This document shows positions 1 to 5,915 of a stretch of 7,286 nucleotides of DNA, one piece after another. The stretch is taken from NCBI GenBank assembly GCA_028690885.1, contig JAQVAJ010000065.1, positions 1 to 7,286 of the forward strand, written 5' to 3'. The notes under the pieces were generated by a model. That model made no database searches, was not told the DNA's origin, and saw nothing but the letters and a program-made list of their open reading frames with translations. Made by a program: the position numbers and the translations under genes. How positions within the stretch are numbered: position 1 is the stretch's first letter; each line of letters begins with the position of its first letter. The DNA comes from Clostridia bacterium (GTDB taxonomy: Bacteria > Bacillota > Clostridia > DUPQ01).

Positions 1-327
1 AATCAAACCACTATTACTTATGATATATCAAAGTGTACAGATAAAGACGGAAGATATCATATATGCTTTGATTTTGTGGACAGTAAAATAGGTACGCTGA
101 TAAAAGATATATCAGTTATGCAGAATGGAAAGTGTATATCAAAAATAATATATGATGTAAAAGTTCCTTTTATGAAAAGAATCAATATATATGAACCATG
201 GTATGAATCGCTTGTGGATGTATCTGGTATGGAAAAAACATCTGACAGAACATTAGAAGTTACTCTGGAAAAGCCAGACGAGCAAAAAGCGACCTGCAGA
301 GGAATACTGGGTATAAGGAAGATTTAA
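1..327 (+). CDS. C-terminal end of an unrecognised protein (5' end outside window)
   Basis: The frame is open from base 1 to a TAA at 325-327, so the gene enters from the left and about 108 residues are visible. A GTG at 76 is in frame but has no convincing Shine-Dalgarno site, and the frame reads through it, so I treat it as internal. The visible part alternates charged and hydrophobic residues as in a beta-rich domain. It includes an aromatic stretch around YEPWYESLVDVSG and ends in CRGILGIRKI. There is no signal peptide or membrane segment in the visible part. I do not recognise the family; a C-terminal beta-sandwich of a larger enzyme is possible but unproven. Its stop codon directly abuts the stop of the opposing URO-D-like gene, leaving no room for a terminator between them. 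Confidence 0.7.
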   Translation, partial: NQTTITYDISKCTDKDGRYHICFDFVDSKIGTLIKDISVMQNGKCISKIIYDVKVPFMKRINIYEPWYESLVDVSGMEKTSDRTLEVTLEKPDEQKATCRGILGIRKI

Positions 328-1356
328 TTATCTGTACTGAGCGATTGTTTCAACGAGCGCTTCCATATTTTCAAAAGGAAAACCGTTGTCGGCTTCTACG
401 TAAAACCAGGAGCCGCCTTCTTGCATCCTGAATACTTCATATTCCTTTTTAACGAGATCTTTTACCTGCGAAGGTGTACCGAAAGTCATCACATTTGCTC
501 TGTCTGTATGTATAGCGACAGCAAGCTTTAGCGATCTGCAGTATTTTGCAAACTCCACCATATCGTATGCAGGAAGCTGTGGCCATATGGAATGAACACC
601 TAATTCTTTTAAATCTTCAAGTATGGGAAGAACATAACCGCAACTGTGAAAATGTATATTTTTTCCTGCTTTTTTTATAGGTTCAAAAAGCCTTTCCCAT
701 CTTGGTTTGAAAAAGCTTCTCCATAAAGAAGGGCTTAACAGCATGCTTTTTTCTGTTCCGTAATCATCACCAAAGTAAAAACCATCAACATCAATTGCTA
801 AAAGATACTGAATCTTCTTTTCATAATACTCAACTATCATATCAGCAAGCTGGTTTATTTCCTTCGTTCCTTCTGCCATATCACAGTAGACATTTTCATC
901 AGGACACAAAGCTTTCAGTTTTTCAATTATTGTCCCTGCAAAACGTGAAAGATAATAGTTTTTCTTATGTTCAACTGCCTGCTGTTTGTCTATTAAAAAC
1001 TGCTCACTTCCAATATCTGGCTGGGAGGGAACTATATAATCTTTTAGTTTGCCCATGTCTGAAAGGGGATAGACGTGAGGTATTCCTGCAATTCCATATA
1101 TCCTGTATTCCCAAACAGTATCCCATTCATCTTTTTTAAATTCGTGATAATTACCGTTTTCATCAAGCTGGTTTCTTGTTAAAACAGGCACTTGCTTGTA
1201 TTCAAAAGGCCCAAAATCATCTGGATATGCCTTATATAGCTCATTAAGTTTATCTCCATGTTCAAAATAGCCTACAGGGGTGTAGTTGTATTGCAGCGGG
1301 ACTTTATCCACTGGTTTGAAATGTATTGCGGAATTTACTCTTTCTCTACTGTTCAT
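328..1356 (-). CDS. Uroporphyrinogen decarboxylase (URO-D) family protein, methyltransferase-like, not HemE
   Basis: This is a 342-residue protein starting at the ATG at 1354-1356. It is preceded by GAGGTG (1361-1366) at 4-5 bp. An in-frame GTG four codons upstream (1366-1368) overlaps this Shine-Dalgarno site, so the ATG is preferred. The length and layout fit the URO-D TIM-barrel fold. Recognisable segments are the N-terminal SRERVNSAIHFKPVDKVPL, the block GDDYGTEKSMLLSP (196-209), and FHSCG with H237-x-C239, the zinc-ligand pair of the MtaA/MtbA/CmuA type of corrinoid or coenzyme M methyltransferases. The HemE arginine motif near the N-terminus (RQAGRY) is absent, so haem synthesis is unlikely. 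Where methyltransferase relatives place a third metal ligand, usually Cys, this protein reads YVEADNGFPFEN (319-330), so Glu321 or Asp323 could substitute. Such proteins usually act with corrinoid proteins on methylated substrates, but no corrinoid protein gene is visible here. The substrate cannot be named. Confidence 0.88.
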   Translation of the reverse strand: MNSRERVNSAIHFKPVDKVPLQYNYTPVGYFEHGDKLNELYKAYPDDFGPFEYKQVPVLTRNQLDENGNYHEFKKDEWDTVWEYRIYGIAGIPHVYPLSDMGKLKDYIVPSQPDIGSEQFLIDKQQAVEHKKNYYLSRFAGTIIEKLKALCPDENVYCDMAEGTKEINQLADMIVEYYEKKIQYLLAIDVDGFYFGDDYGTEKSMLLSPSLWRSFFKPRWERLFEPIKKAGKNIHFHSCGYVLPILEDLKELGVHSIWPQLPAYDMVEFAKYCRSLKLAVAIHTDRANVMTFGTPSQVKDLVKKEYEVFRMQEGGSWFYVEADNGFPFENMEALVETIAQYR

Positions 1357-1382
1357 ATGACACCTCACAATGTTATGTGTTG

Positions 1383-1391
1383 ATTATACCA
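1383..1391 (-). promoter_or_regulatory. Extended -10 promoter of the URO-D-like gene
   Basis: On the minus strand the sequence reads TGGTATAAT, a perfect -10 hexamer (1383-1388) with the TGn extension. No good -35 is found 16-18 bp upstream, which is usual for extended -10 promoters. The predicted start of transcription is near 1376, giving a leader of about 20 nt before the ATG at 1356. This suggests the gene is transcribed separately from the KAP gene upstream of it. No clear terminator hairpin separates the two, so read-through remains possible. Confidence 0.6.
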
Positions 1392-1457
1392 AGAAATCAT
1401 GGCTGATTACCCATATGATGAGGATTATTAATATATTTACTTATCCATCTTATATCT

Positions 1458-3203
1458 TCAGGCTATATATCCCTTTTTCTTCAAAGTCTCATATACTTCT
1501 TCTATTTTTCTGGTTATTATTGCAGCGGCATCAGCTTCTTTGATTCCTATGCAGGTATACTCATACCCCTTCTCATTTATAACTGGGATAATTTCATAAT
1601 CCAGCGGGTTTGGTCCGAATAGTTCCTTAAGCTTTTCAGAAAATTCAGCACTGCATTTAAATCTTACGTGAAGACATATATCTTCTAAAGATTTTGATGT
1701 TAATAAAAACTCAAAGGTAAAAGGTACACCGCTTGTTGTAAGAATTTCTATTGAACAGCTTACATCTGACAACTTAATATCATTTTCTGCCTTAATAGGC
1801 TGCCATATTATGAAGTCTCCGATAGTATTAGTAAGATTAGCATCCACAGCATCAATAATGGCTCTGTTTCTTGTTCTTATCTTCTGTTCTATTTCCATGC
1901 CTGTATTAACTTTTGTATCTTCCATAATGGAAGTAACAGAAGAGAAGAAAAGGATTTCTTTGAGATCATTTAATTCCTGCTCTGATAATAGCATACTCTT
2001 GTCTATATCTACTACCGAGATGAAAGCTTTCATGAAGGAGCACATTCTAAGAAGTTCATCTTCGTCAATTTTCCCTTCTTCATCAACTAAGCGCAGTTCC
2101 TCAGGAAGACCTTTGTAATTTCTGACTATTTCAGGATCTGCAAGACCGCGTAATGTTTTGCCTGTTAGTTCGTTATTCTTTGAACTTGTAACAATCAAAG
2201 AATACAGATGATCATAAGTCATCTGCATGCATATTGTTGCAAATAGAAGCTTTTGACGTAATTCTTCCTGCACTTTTGATGCTTTGCAGCAGGAAATTAA
2301 ATTTAAAAGCTGATATGTATTAAAAAGTCTTTTTATACTTCTTGGATTAAATCCTATAGATGTTTTTATAAGGTCTTTGTATTCACTAATAATCTTAGAA
2401 TTAACTTTCATTTCCATCTTCACCAGCATGTCGTATATATACTTTTTAATGTCATACTGAGCGACAGGCATCTTAAATGGAAGCTGTATTATCTTGTCAA
2501 AGAAACTCTTTCCTTTGTCATCATCTACCAGATTACCGAATTTCTGTTTAACGCCTGCAGTAACAACAGAGTAATCTACTGCAAGTATAAATACACAGTT
2601 CTCACAATCTAGAAACACCTTAAGTACTTCTAAAAGTTCAACTGCCTTAGCAGGATTTAACCTGTCCAGATCATCTACAAAAATGACAACTCTGTCTTTT
2701 TTGCTTTCTTTTAATTTATCATTGACACTGTCTTGAAAAGCGTCTTTCAAGTCGCTGACTGCTTTTGCAATATCTGCATCTTCTTTGTTGAATACATCAA
2801 CGATTGCTCCACCGTCCAACCCGACTGTACTTATAGCGGTCTTGGCTCCGATTTTTAAAATGCGAAGACTGGTTTCCAATATTTTCGTTGTTCTGTTTTC
2901 AGCCTTTGAATGAAGTTTTGTGATGAGATTTTCTAAAAAAGACACGCATAAGTCTTTTCCCATATTGAACTGGGAATACTGCCAGGTATTGAACCAGATA
3001 GGATATACCTTGTCATCTATTTCTTTTTTAATCATGCTCATCATACTGGTCTTGCCGCTGCCCCAGTCTCCCTGAATTGATATTGTCATGGGAGTATCAC
3101 AGCTTACAATAAACTGGCATAAACCATTAATATATGTCTTTATACCAAAAGAATCTTCTGTTAACTTTTCTACGGGTTTATCCGTGTATCCCATCTTGCT
3201 CAT
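1458..3203 (-). CDS. KAP-family P-loop NTPase
   Basis: This 581-residue protein starts at ATG 3201-3203, behind a G-rich Shine-Dalgarno site (AAAGGGGGG on the minus strand, 3210-3218). Walker A is GDWGSGKT at 45-52, followed by the family signature WFNTWQY at 70-76. Walker B is VVIFVDDLDR at 172-181. Further KAP hallmarks are the strand ending ILAVDYSVV (206-214), FFDKIIQLPFKMP (234-246) and FNPRSIKRLFN (285-295). The KAP family includes eukaryotic Kidins220/ARMS and the F-plasmid T7-exclusion protein PifA, and bacterial members are often membrane-linked. Here the region between Walker A and B (about 105-165) has only a modest hydrophobic patch (113-137) and no convincing membrane helix pair, so a soluble protein is likely. 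Residues 310-430 look helical. Residues 430-581 form an unrecognised mixed alpha/beta domain. A phage-defence or stress role is an inference from the family. It is divergent from the peroxiredoxin gene and has its own strong promoter. Confidence 0.88.
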   Translation of the reverse strand: MSKMGYTDKPVEKLTEDSFGIKTYINGLCQFIVSCDTPMTISIQGDWGSGKTSMMSMIKKEIDDKVYPIWFNTWQYSQFNMGKDLCVSFLENLITKLHSKAENRTTKILETSLRILKIGAKTAISTVGLDGGAIVDVFNKEDADIAKAVSDLKDAFQDSVNDKLKESKKDRVVIFVDDLDRLNPAKAVELLEVLKVFLDCENCVFILAVDYSVVTAGVKQKFGNLVDDDKGKSFFDKIIQLPFKMPVAQYDIKKYIYDMLVKMEMKVNSKIISEYKDLIKTSIGFNPRSIKRLFNTYQLLNLISCCKASKVQEELRQKLLFATICMQMTYDHLYSLIVTSSKNNELTGKTLRGLADPEIVRNYKGLPEELRLVDEEGKIDEDELLRMCSFMKAFISVVDIDKSMLLSEQELNDLKEILFFSSVTSIMEDTKVNTGMEIEQKIRTRNRAIIDAVDANLTNTIGDFIIWQPIKAENDIKLSDVSCSIEILTTSGVPFTFEFLLTSKSLEDICLHVRFKCSAEFSEKLKELFGPNPLDYEIIPVINEKGYEYTCIGIKEADAAAIITRKIEEVYETLKKKGYIA

Positions 3204-3269
3204 TTCATGCCCCCCTTTGAAATAGCTGATTGATCTTTTACCACAAAATATGGATTAGTTTACAAGCAG

Positions 3270-3298
3270 ATTATACAGAAAAACAGGAATAAAAACAA
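3270..3298 (-). promoter_or_regulatory. Sigma-A type promoter of the KAP NTPase gene
   Basis: On the minus strand there is a -35 TTGTTT (3293-3298), a 17-bp spacer and a perfect -10 TATAAT (3270-3275). The expected transcription start is near 3263, giving an untranslated leader of about 60 nt. The spacing is optimal and the -35 matches four of six consensus bases, so basal expression is expected to be substantial. I see no obvious operator palindrome on it. No equally good promoter for the divergent peroxiredoxin gene could be found in the same intergenic stretch. Confidence 0.72.
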
Positions 3299-3434
3299 TT
3301 TAAACTTCAGTAAACGAATTATTTTGGGTATATGTAACTGATGAAATATGAATGTTTGTGCTAAAGTCACAGATAACCAAAGGGGTTTGATGTATAGTAA
3401 CAGTAGAAACAAGCAGTAAACAAGGAGGTCAGCC

Positions 3435-3896
3435 ATGAAACATATAGAAATCGGTAAGAAAGCACCGGAATTCATATTAGAAGATATACATGAGAACCAA
3501 GTAAAGCTTTCAGATTACAAAGGCAAGAAAGTACTTCTTTCGTGGCATCCGCTTGCATGGACCGGAGTATGTACAGATCAGATGAGAGCCTTGGAAGCTA
3601 ATCATGAAAGATTTGAGAAACTAAATACTGTCGCATTAGGATTAAGTGTAGATCCAGTTCCTGGAAAACTGGCGTGGGCATCAGTGCTGAGAATTAAAAA
3701 CACCCCTCTGTTAAGTGATTTTTGGCCACACGGCAAAGCAGCAAAGGATTATGGAATATTCCTTGAAGATATGGGTATATCCGAAAGAGCGAATGTAATT
3801 ATAGATGAAGAAGGTATAGTGAGATGGATGAAAATATATCCCATTGCACAACTACCGGATATTGAAGAAGTATTTAAAAAGTTAGAAGAAATATAG
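3435..3896 (+). CDS. 1-Cys peroxiredoxin (AhpC/TSA redoxin family)
   Basis: This is a 153-residue cytoplasmic thiol peroxidase. The ATG at 3435 has a perfect AAGGAGGT (3422-3429) five bases upstream. The active-site motif P-x3-T-x2-C is P39-LAW-T43-GV-C46, and the conserved arginine lies in SERANVIID (R118). The fold order is standard: an N-terminal hairpin, the helix with the peroxidatic cysteine, the strand LNTVALGLSVDP, the segment LLSDFWPHGKAAKDYGIF, and the C-terminal strands and helix. C46 is the only cysteine in the protein, so there is no internal resolving cysteine. Recycling must use an external thiol or another subunit's partner. The length matches compact AhpE-like or BCP-like members. 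It reduces hydrogen peroxide or organic hydroperoxides, which fits an oxygen-sensitive anaerobe. It appears monocistronic and ends at a good hairpin terminator. Confidence 0.92.
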   Translation: MKHIEIGKKAPEFILEDIHENQVKLSDYKGKKVLLSWHPLAWTGVCTDQMRALEANHERFEKLNTVALGLSVDPVPGKLAWASVLRIKNTPLLSDFWPHGKAAKDYGIFLEDMGISERANVIIDEEGIVRWMKIYPIAQLPDIEEVFKKLEEI

Positions 3897-3919
3897 TATG
3901 TAAGAATTGATCTAAAAGG

Positions 3920-3956
3920 AAAGCAGTTGCTTAATACAAATAGCAACTGTTTTTCT
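3920..3956. terminator. Intrinsic terminator between convergent genes, probably bidirectional
   Basis: A perfect 8-bp stem CAGTTGCT (3924-3931) / AGCAACTG (3942-3949) with a 10-nt loop is extended by a G-T pair and three A-T pairs. On the plus strand it is followed by TTTTTCTTT, giving a classic terminator 24 bases after the peroxiredoxin stop. On the minus strand the same stem is followed by CTTTCCTTTT, a weaker but usable T-rich tract just after the stop codon of the leftward HTH gene. It therefore probably ends both transcripts. Confidence 0.85.
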
Positions 3957-4772
3957 TTACTTCCAGTTTCGCTGGATGATTTCACTTTTTAAGAATAGTT
4001 TGCTCTTTTGTGTGGTTTTTATGGGGTGCAATTTGTTGCGTCGGATTAGATCATCTATATTCTGTCTGGAACAGTTGAGAAGTTCAGCGGCTTCTGTTGT
4101 ATTGATTACTCGGTTTTCAACAAACAAGCGGAAGTCCTCCAAAGATAGTGGAATATCTTTACCGCAATCATATAGTATATAATCTGCAATATTCAAACTC
4201 TCACCCCAGCAGACTCCATAACCTCCAGGTTGTATACTTACTCTGTAATACATTTTCTCATCTTTTAAGATAGGTAAAAAAGCTTTATTGTTTATCAGCA
4301 ATTCTTCCATATCACACTTTTTTACATTACCATCACGAAAGAAGATTAATAGATGCCCATTTGTGAGTGGAACAACATCCTCTATCTTCTTTTGAAAACG
4401 TTTAAAGAAACTTTCGGGAAAATCCTTTTCAGAAACAGATACCAGATAATAGTCATCTTGCGCACAACGTCCATTTGTAAGCATTAATAAATCAAACTCA
4501 TCATAAGAATCAAGCTTGTTATCTTTCAATATCTGCCCAATATTCTGTCTGTCAGATGGGATAATGCGTTGCTGTACCCATATCCTGCTCCAATAAGCAT
4601 TTACTGTCGTCTCACCACGCTTAAGAAAAGAGGATAGTGGAAGCGGTGTTTCCCAAGGGTCTGCGTTTTCTGGCAGTTCAATATAAAATCGTTTATCACA
4701 TTCGTAGTAGATCAAAAATGCAATATCTTTATTAGCAGAATCATTTTCATCTCTGATTGCAAAAATCTTCAT
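3957..4772 (-). CDS. HipA-partner protein: HipS-like N-terminus, DUF2442, C-terminal helix-turn-helix
   Basis: This is a 271-residue protein. ATG 4770-4772 has GGAGGAGGT nine bases upstream, inside the end of the kinase gene, which it overlaps by 26 bp. Three regions are visible. Residues 41-115 contain PLPLSSFLKRGETT and YDEFDLLMLTNGRC. As recalled, these align in order with the HipA N-terminal subdomain (PLSLSLPLQRG..., PFDLLSEIGRD), the part that stands alone as HipS in HipBST systems. Residues about 131-206 match the DUF2442 pattern: HLLIFFRDGNVKKCDMEELL, then a repeated beta hairpin and GVCWGESLNI. Residues 221-271 form an excisionase/MerR-like helix-turn-helix (TTEAAELLNCSRQNIDDLIRR, then a wing with KLFLKSEI). 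I infer an antitoxin and autorepressor acting with the kinase. The DUF2442 and HTH calls are good; the HipS-like call is an inference. Confidence 0.8.
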   Translation of the reverse strand: MKIFAIRDENDSANKDIAFLIYYECDKRFYIELPENADPWETPLPLSSFLKRGETTVNAYWSRIWVQQRIIPSDRQNIGQILKDNKLDSYDEFDLLMLTNGRCAQDDYYLVSVSEKDFPESFFKRFQKKIEDVVPLTNGHLLIFFRDGNVKKCDMEELLINNKAFLPILKDEKMYYRVSIQPGGYGVCWGESLNIADYILYDCGKDIPLSLEDFRLFVENRVINTTEAAELLNCSRQNIDDLIRRNKLHPIKTTQKSKLFLKSEIIQRNWK

Positions 4773-5571
4773 AAAACATCCACCTCCTCCAAAGCATTTC
4801 CCATATTTTATCTATATACGCTTGTGGTATGACTGTTGAAAGACCTGCAAACAGTATCTCATAATCAGATTCTTTGAGAGGATTAAATTGAGGTATACTA
4901 TTTTTAGGAATCAAATTCAGGTTATCTTTAGCAGAACTGGACCCGACAAAACATTGTACTGGTTTATCTGCCATAATATCGAATGCATGAACAGCATCTT
5001 CATTTTTGCAGCTACAAAGTAAGGAGAGGCCATGGTCAAACAATGGTGCAAGGCGTAGTGTTTTTTCCTTTGAGTTACGCACCACCTCTATATTGGCTCC
5101 ATGACGGTCTCTGTTCAGTATCAGATAATCAACAACTATCATCTTCCATATATATTCAGACCAATCGTGCCGTAAGCAAAAATCCAGTGGTTTTTCACCA
5201 CTCTCTCGTTCAGCTTGATAATATGTATCTATGGCTATCTTGCTTTCATTTCTTTTTTTGAAATCAGAAGAAGCACAAAGGTAAGTTTCATGGAGTTGTC
5301 CATCAATTAAGATGTCAGCATGTATCAATTGATAATTAAGATGTTCGACATCAAGTATTGTAAGCAGACGATCAGCAATCAGTTCATTTATACACTCATG
5401 TCCAATAATTCCTTTATATGCATCATAATTGGAAAGCTTATAGTAGACTTTATCTCCACCTAGATCGGAATATGCTTTCAGAAAAGATCCTGTTGTTCCT
5501 GAGGTGTTTTGGATTTTAGTCCATGAAAGATATGTAAGATCCTTCTTTTCAAGAATGACTTTTGTCTGCAT
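4747..5571 (-). CDS. Short HipA-like serine/threonine kinase (toxin candidate)
   Basis: This 274-residue protein starts at ATG 5569-5571, with GAGGAGGGG five to six bases upstream. HipA kinase landmarks occur in order. A Gly/Ser/Thr-rich loop SGTTGS lies at 24-29, followed by VYYKLS with candidate ATP-binding K45. A helix HECINELIADRLL holds E59 and E63. The catalytic loop is LNRDRHGAN (152-160), with D155 as the probable catalytic base, and the metal-binding motif is RLAPLFDHG, with D179. E. coli HipA is about 440 residues and has an extra N-terminal subdomain. That part is missing here and seems to be carried by the next gene. HipA kinases phosphorylate aminoacyl-tRNA synthetases and arrest growth (HipA on GltX, HipT on TrpS); the target here is unknown. 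Serines and threonines in the 24-29 loop could be autophosphorylation sites, as in HipA and HipT. It is the first gene of the operon, and its TGA lies inside the partner gene. Confidence 0.85.
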   Translation of the reverse strand: MQTKVILEKKDLTYLSWTKIQNTSGTTGSFLKAYSDLGGDKVYYKLSNYDAYKGIIGHECINELIADRLLTILDVEHLNYQLIHADILIDGQLHETYLCASSDFKKRNESKIAIDTYYQAERESGEKPLDFCLRHDWSEYIWKMIVVDYLILNRDRHGANIEVVRNSKEKTLRLAPLFDHGLSLLCSCKNEDAVHAFDIMADKPVQCFVGSSSAKDNLNLIPKNSIPQFNPLKESDYEILFAGLSTVIPQAYIDKIWEMLWRRWMFYEDFCNQR

Positions 5572-5594
5572 TATTTCCCCTCCTCATGGTAAAC

Positions 5595-5623
5595 ATTATA
5601 TGTATCTACTTGTCATATGTCAA
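5595..5623 (-). promoter_or_regulatory. Perfect consensus promoter of the HipA-like operon
   Basis: On the minus strand there is TTGACA (5618-5623), a 17-bp spacer and TATAAT (5595-5600), with both hexamers exact. Transcription should start near 5586-5588, so the leader is only about 16 nt and consists almost entirely of the Shine-Dalgarno site (5577-5585). A promoter this strong on a growth-inhibiting kinase gene is expected to need repression, and the overlapping palindrome is the likely site. Confidence 0.85.
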
Positions 5624-5629
5624 GTAGAT
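5604..5629. promoter_or_regulatory. 26-bp near-perfect palindromic operator over the HipA-like promoter
   Basis: Arms ATCTACTTG (5604-5612) and CAAGTAGAT (5621-5629) are perfect inverted repeats around a centre TCATATGT that is itself palindromic apart from one T-T mismatch (5613/5620). Thus 12 of 13 base pairs are symmetric. The site covers the whole -35 hexamer and most of the spacer of the operon promoter, the classical position for a repressor that blocks RNA polymerase. The probable ligand is the helix-turn-helix partner protein, acting as a dimer, alone or with the kinase. Confidence 0.75.
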
Positions 5630-5840
5630 GCTCTGTTTGTTTATATAATCATTTCCTAAAAACATGGCATAATAAATTCATAGTGAACTACATCGGCAAT
5701 TGAATAACCGAGCATTCCTGCTTTAATATCCCAAGAATTAGCAGCTAGGTATCCATTTAATTCTTGCAAATGACCGAATAGAAGTGTCACAAATGACCGA
5801 ATTGAGTGATATGGTTGAGTCTGACACAAATAAAAACTAA
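5630..5840. other. Intergenic stretch without a convincing gene, possible degraded mobile-element remnant
   Basis: No frame here has both a plausible start with a Shine-Dalgarno site and family resemblance. A leftward open frame ends at 5656 and could encode the tail LNGYLAANSWDIKAG followed by an unrecognised hydrophobic end. Its upstream part runs through the regulatory dyad at 5841-5877, so it is at best a fragment of a decayed gene. A 13-bp direct repeat lies in the middle of the stretch. Confidence 0.4.
5767..5802. repeat. Two direct copies of CAAATGACCGAAT, 23 bp apart
   Basis: Identical 13-mers lie at 5767-5779 and 5790-5802. The second is preceded by TGTCA (5785-5789). Short repeated terminal motifs behind a TGTCA-like tip resemble the multiple terminal repeats of IS21-family ends. 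No transposase gene is next to them, so a remnant or solo IS end is the most that can be suggested. Confidence 0.5.
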
Positions 5841-5877
5841 TTAAAGAAAAATGTGGATTACCACAAAAATCTTTAGT
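5841..5877. repeat. 37-bp dyad element, copy 1, immediately upstream of the ATPase promoter
   Basis: The element begins TTAAAGA, has inner arms TGTGG/CCACA around ATTA, and ends TCTTTAG T. Outer arms (TTAAAGA/TCTTTAG) pair, including one wobble, and symmetric A-tracts separate them from the inner arms. It ends six bases before the -35 hexamer. Copy 2 (5916-5952) is identical at 33 of 37 positions, with centres 75 bp apart. Confidence 0.8.
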
Positions 5878-5883
5878 TAGTGT

Positions 5884-5911
5884 TTGACAAAACAATTTTT
5901 AAGAGTATAAT
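5884..5911 (+). promoter_or_regulatory. Perfect consensus promoter of the DUF4143 ATPase gene
   Basis: TTGACA (5884-5889), a 16-bp spacer and TATAAT (5906-5911), both hexamers exact. The start of transcription is predicted near 5918, at the first bases of the second dyad element, giving a leader of about 46 nt. The promoter sits exactly in the 38-bp gap between the two dyad elements, so it is very likely regulated through them. Confidence 0.85.
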
Positions 5912-5915
5912 AATA

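Noticed and set aside
76..327. A short complete gene starting at GTG 76
   Set aside because: There is no ribosome binding site before it and the same frame is open back to base 1, so a longer gene cut by the window edge is simpler.
328..1356. HemE (uroporphyrinogen decarboxylase of haem synthesis)
   Set aside because: The N-terminal RQAGRY-type motif is missing, and the H-x-C metal pair is typical of the methyltransferase branch.
1357..1368. GTG at 1366-1368 as start of the URO-D-like gene
   Set aside because: This codon is part of the GAGGTG ribosome binding site for the ATG at 1354-1356, and the four extra residues are not expected in the family.
3324..3352. Candidate peroxiredoxin promoter TTGGGT-17-TATGAA
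   Set aside because: Only 3 of 6 and 4 of 6 bases match consensus, which is no better than expected by chance in this composition.
3308..3421. CAGTAAAC repeated at 3308-3315 and 3414-3421, with a partial inverted copy near 3258
   Set aside because: Eight bases in A+T-rich DNA without symmetry or promoter alignment can easily arise by chance.
5644..5649. TATAAT on the plus strand as a rightward promoter
   Set aside because: No acceptable -35 lies 16-18 bp upstream and no gene follows within reach. The region is simply A+T-rich.
5656..5895. Leftward open frame of 79 codons between the HipA-like operon and the ATPase gene
   Set aside because: It runs through the first dyad element and the direct repeats, has no Shine-Dalgarno site and matches no family. 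At most its 3' third is a fragment of a decayed gene.
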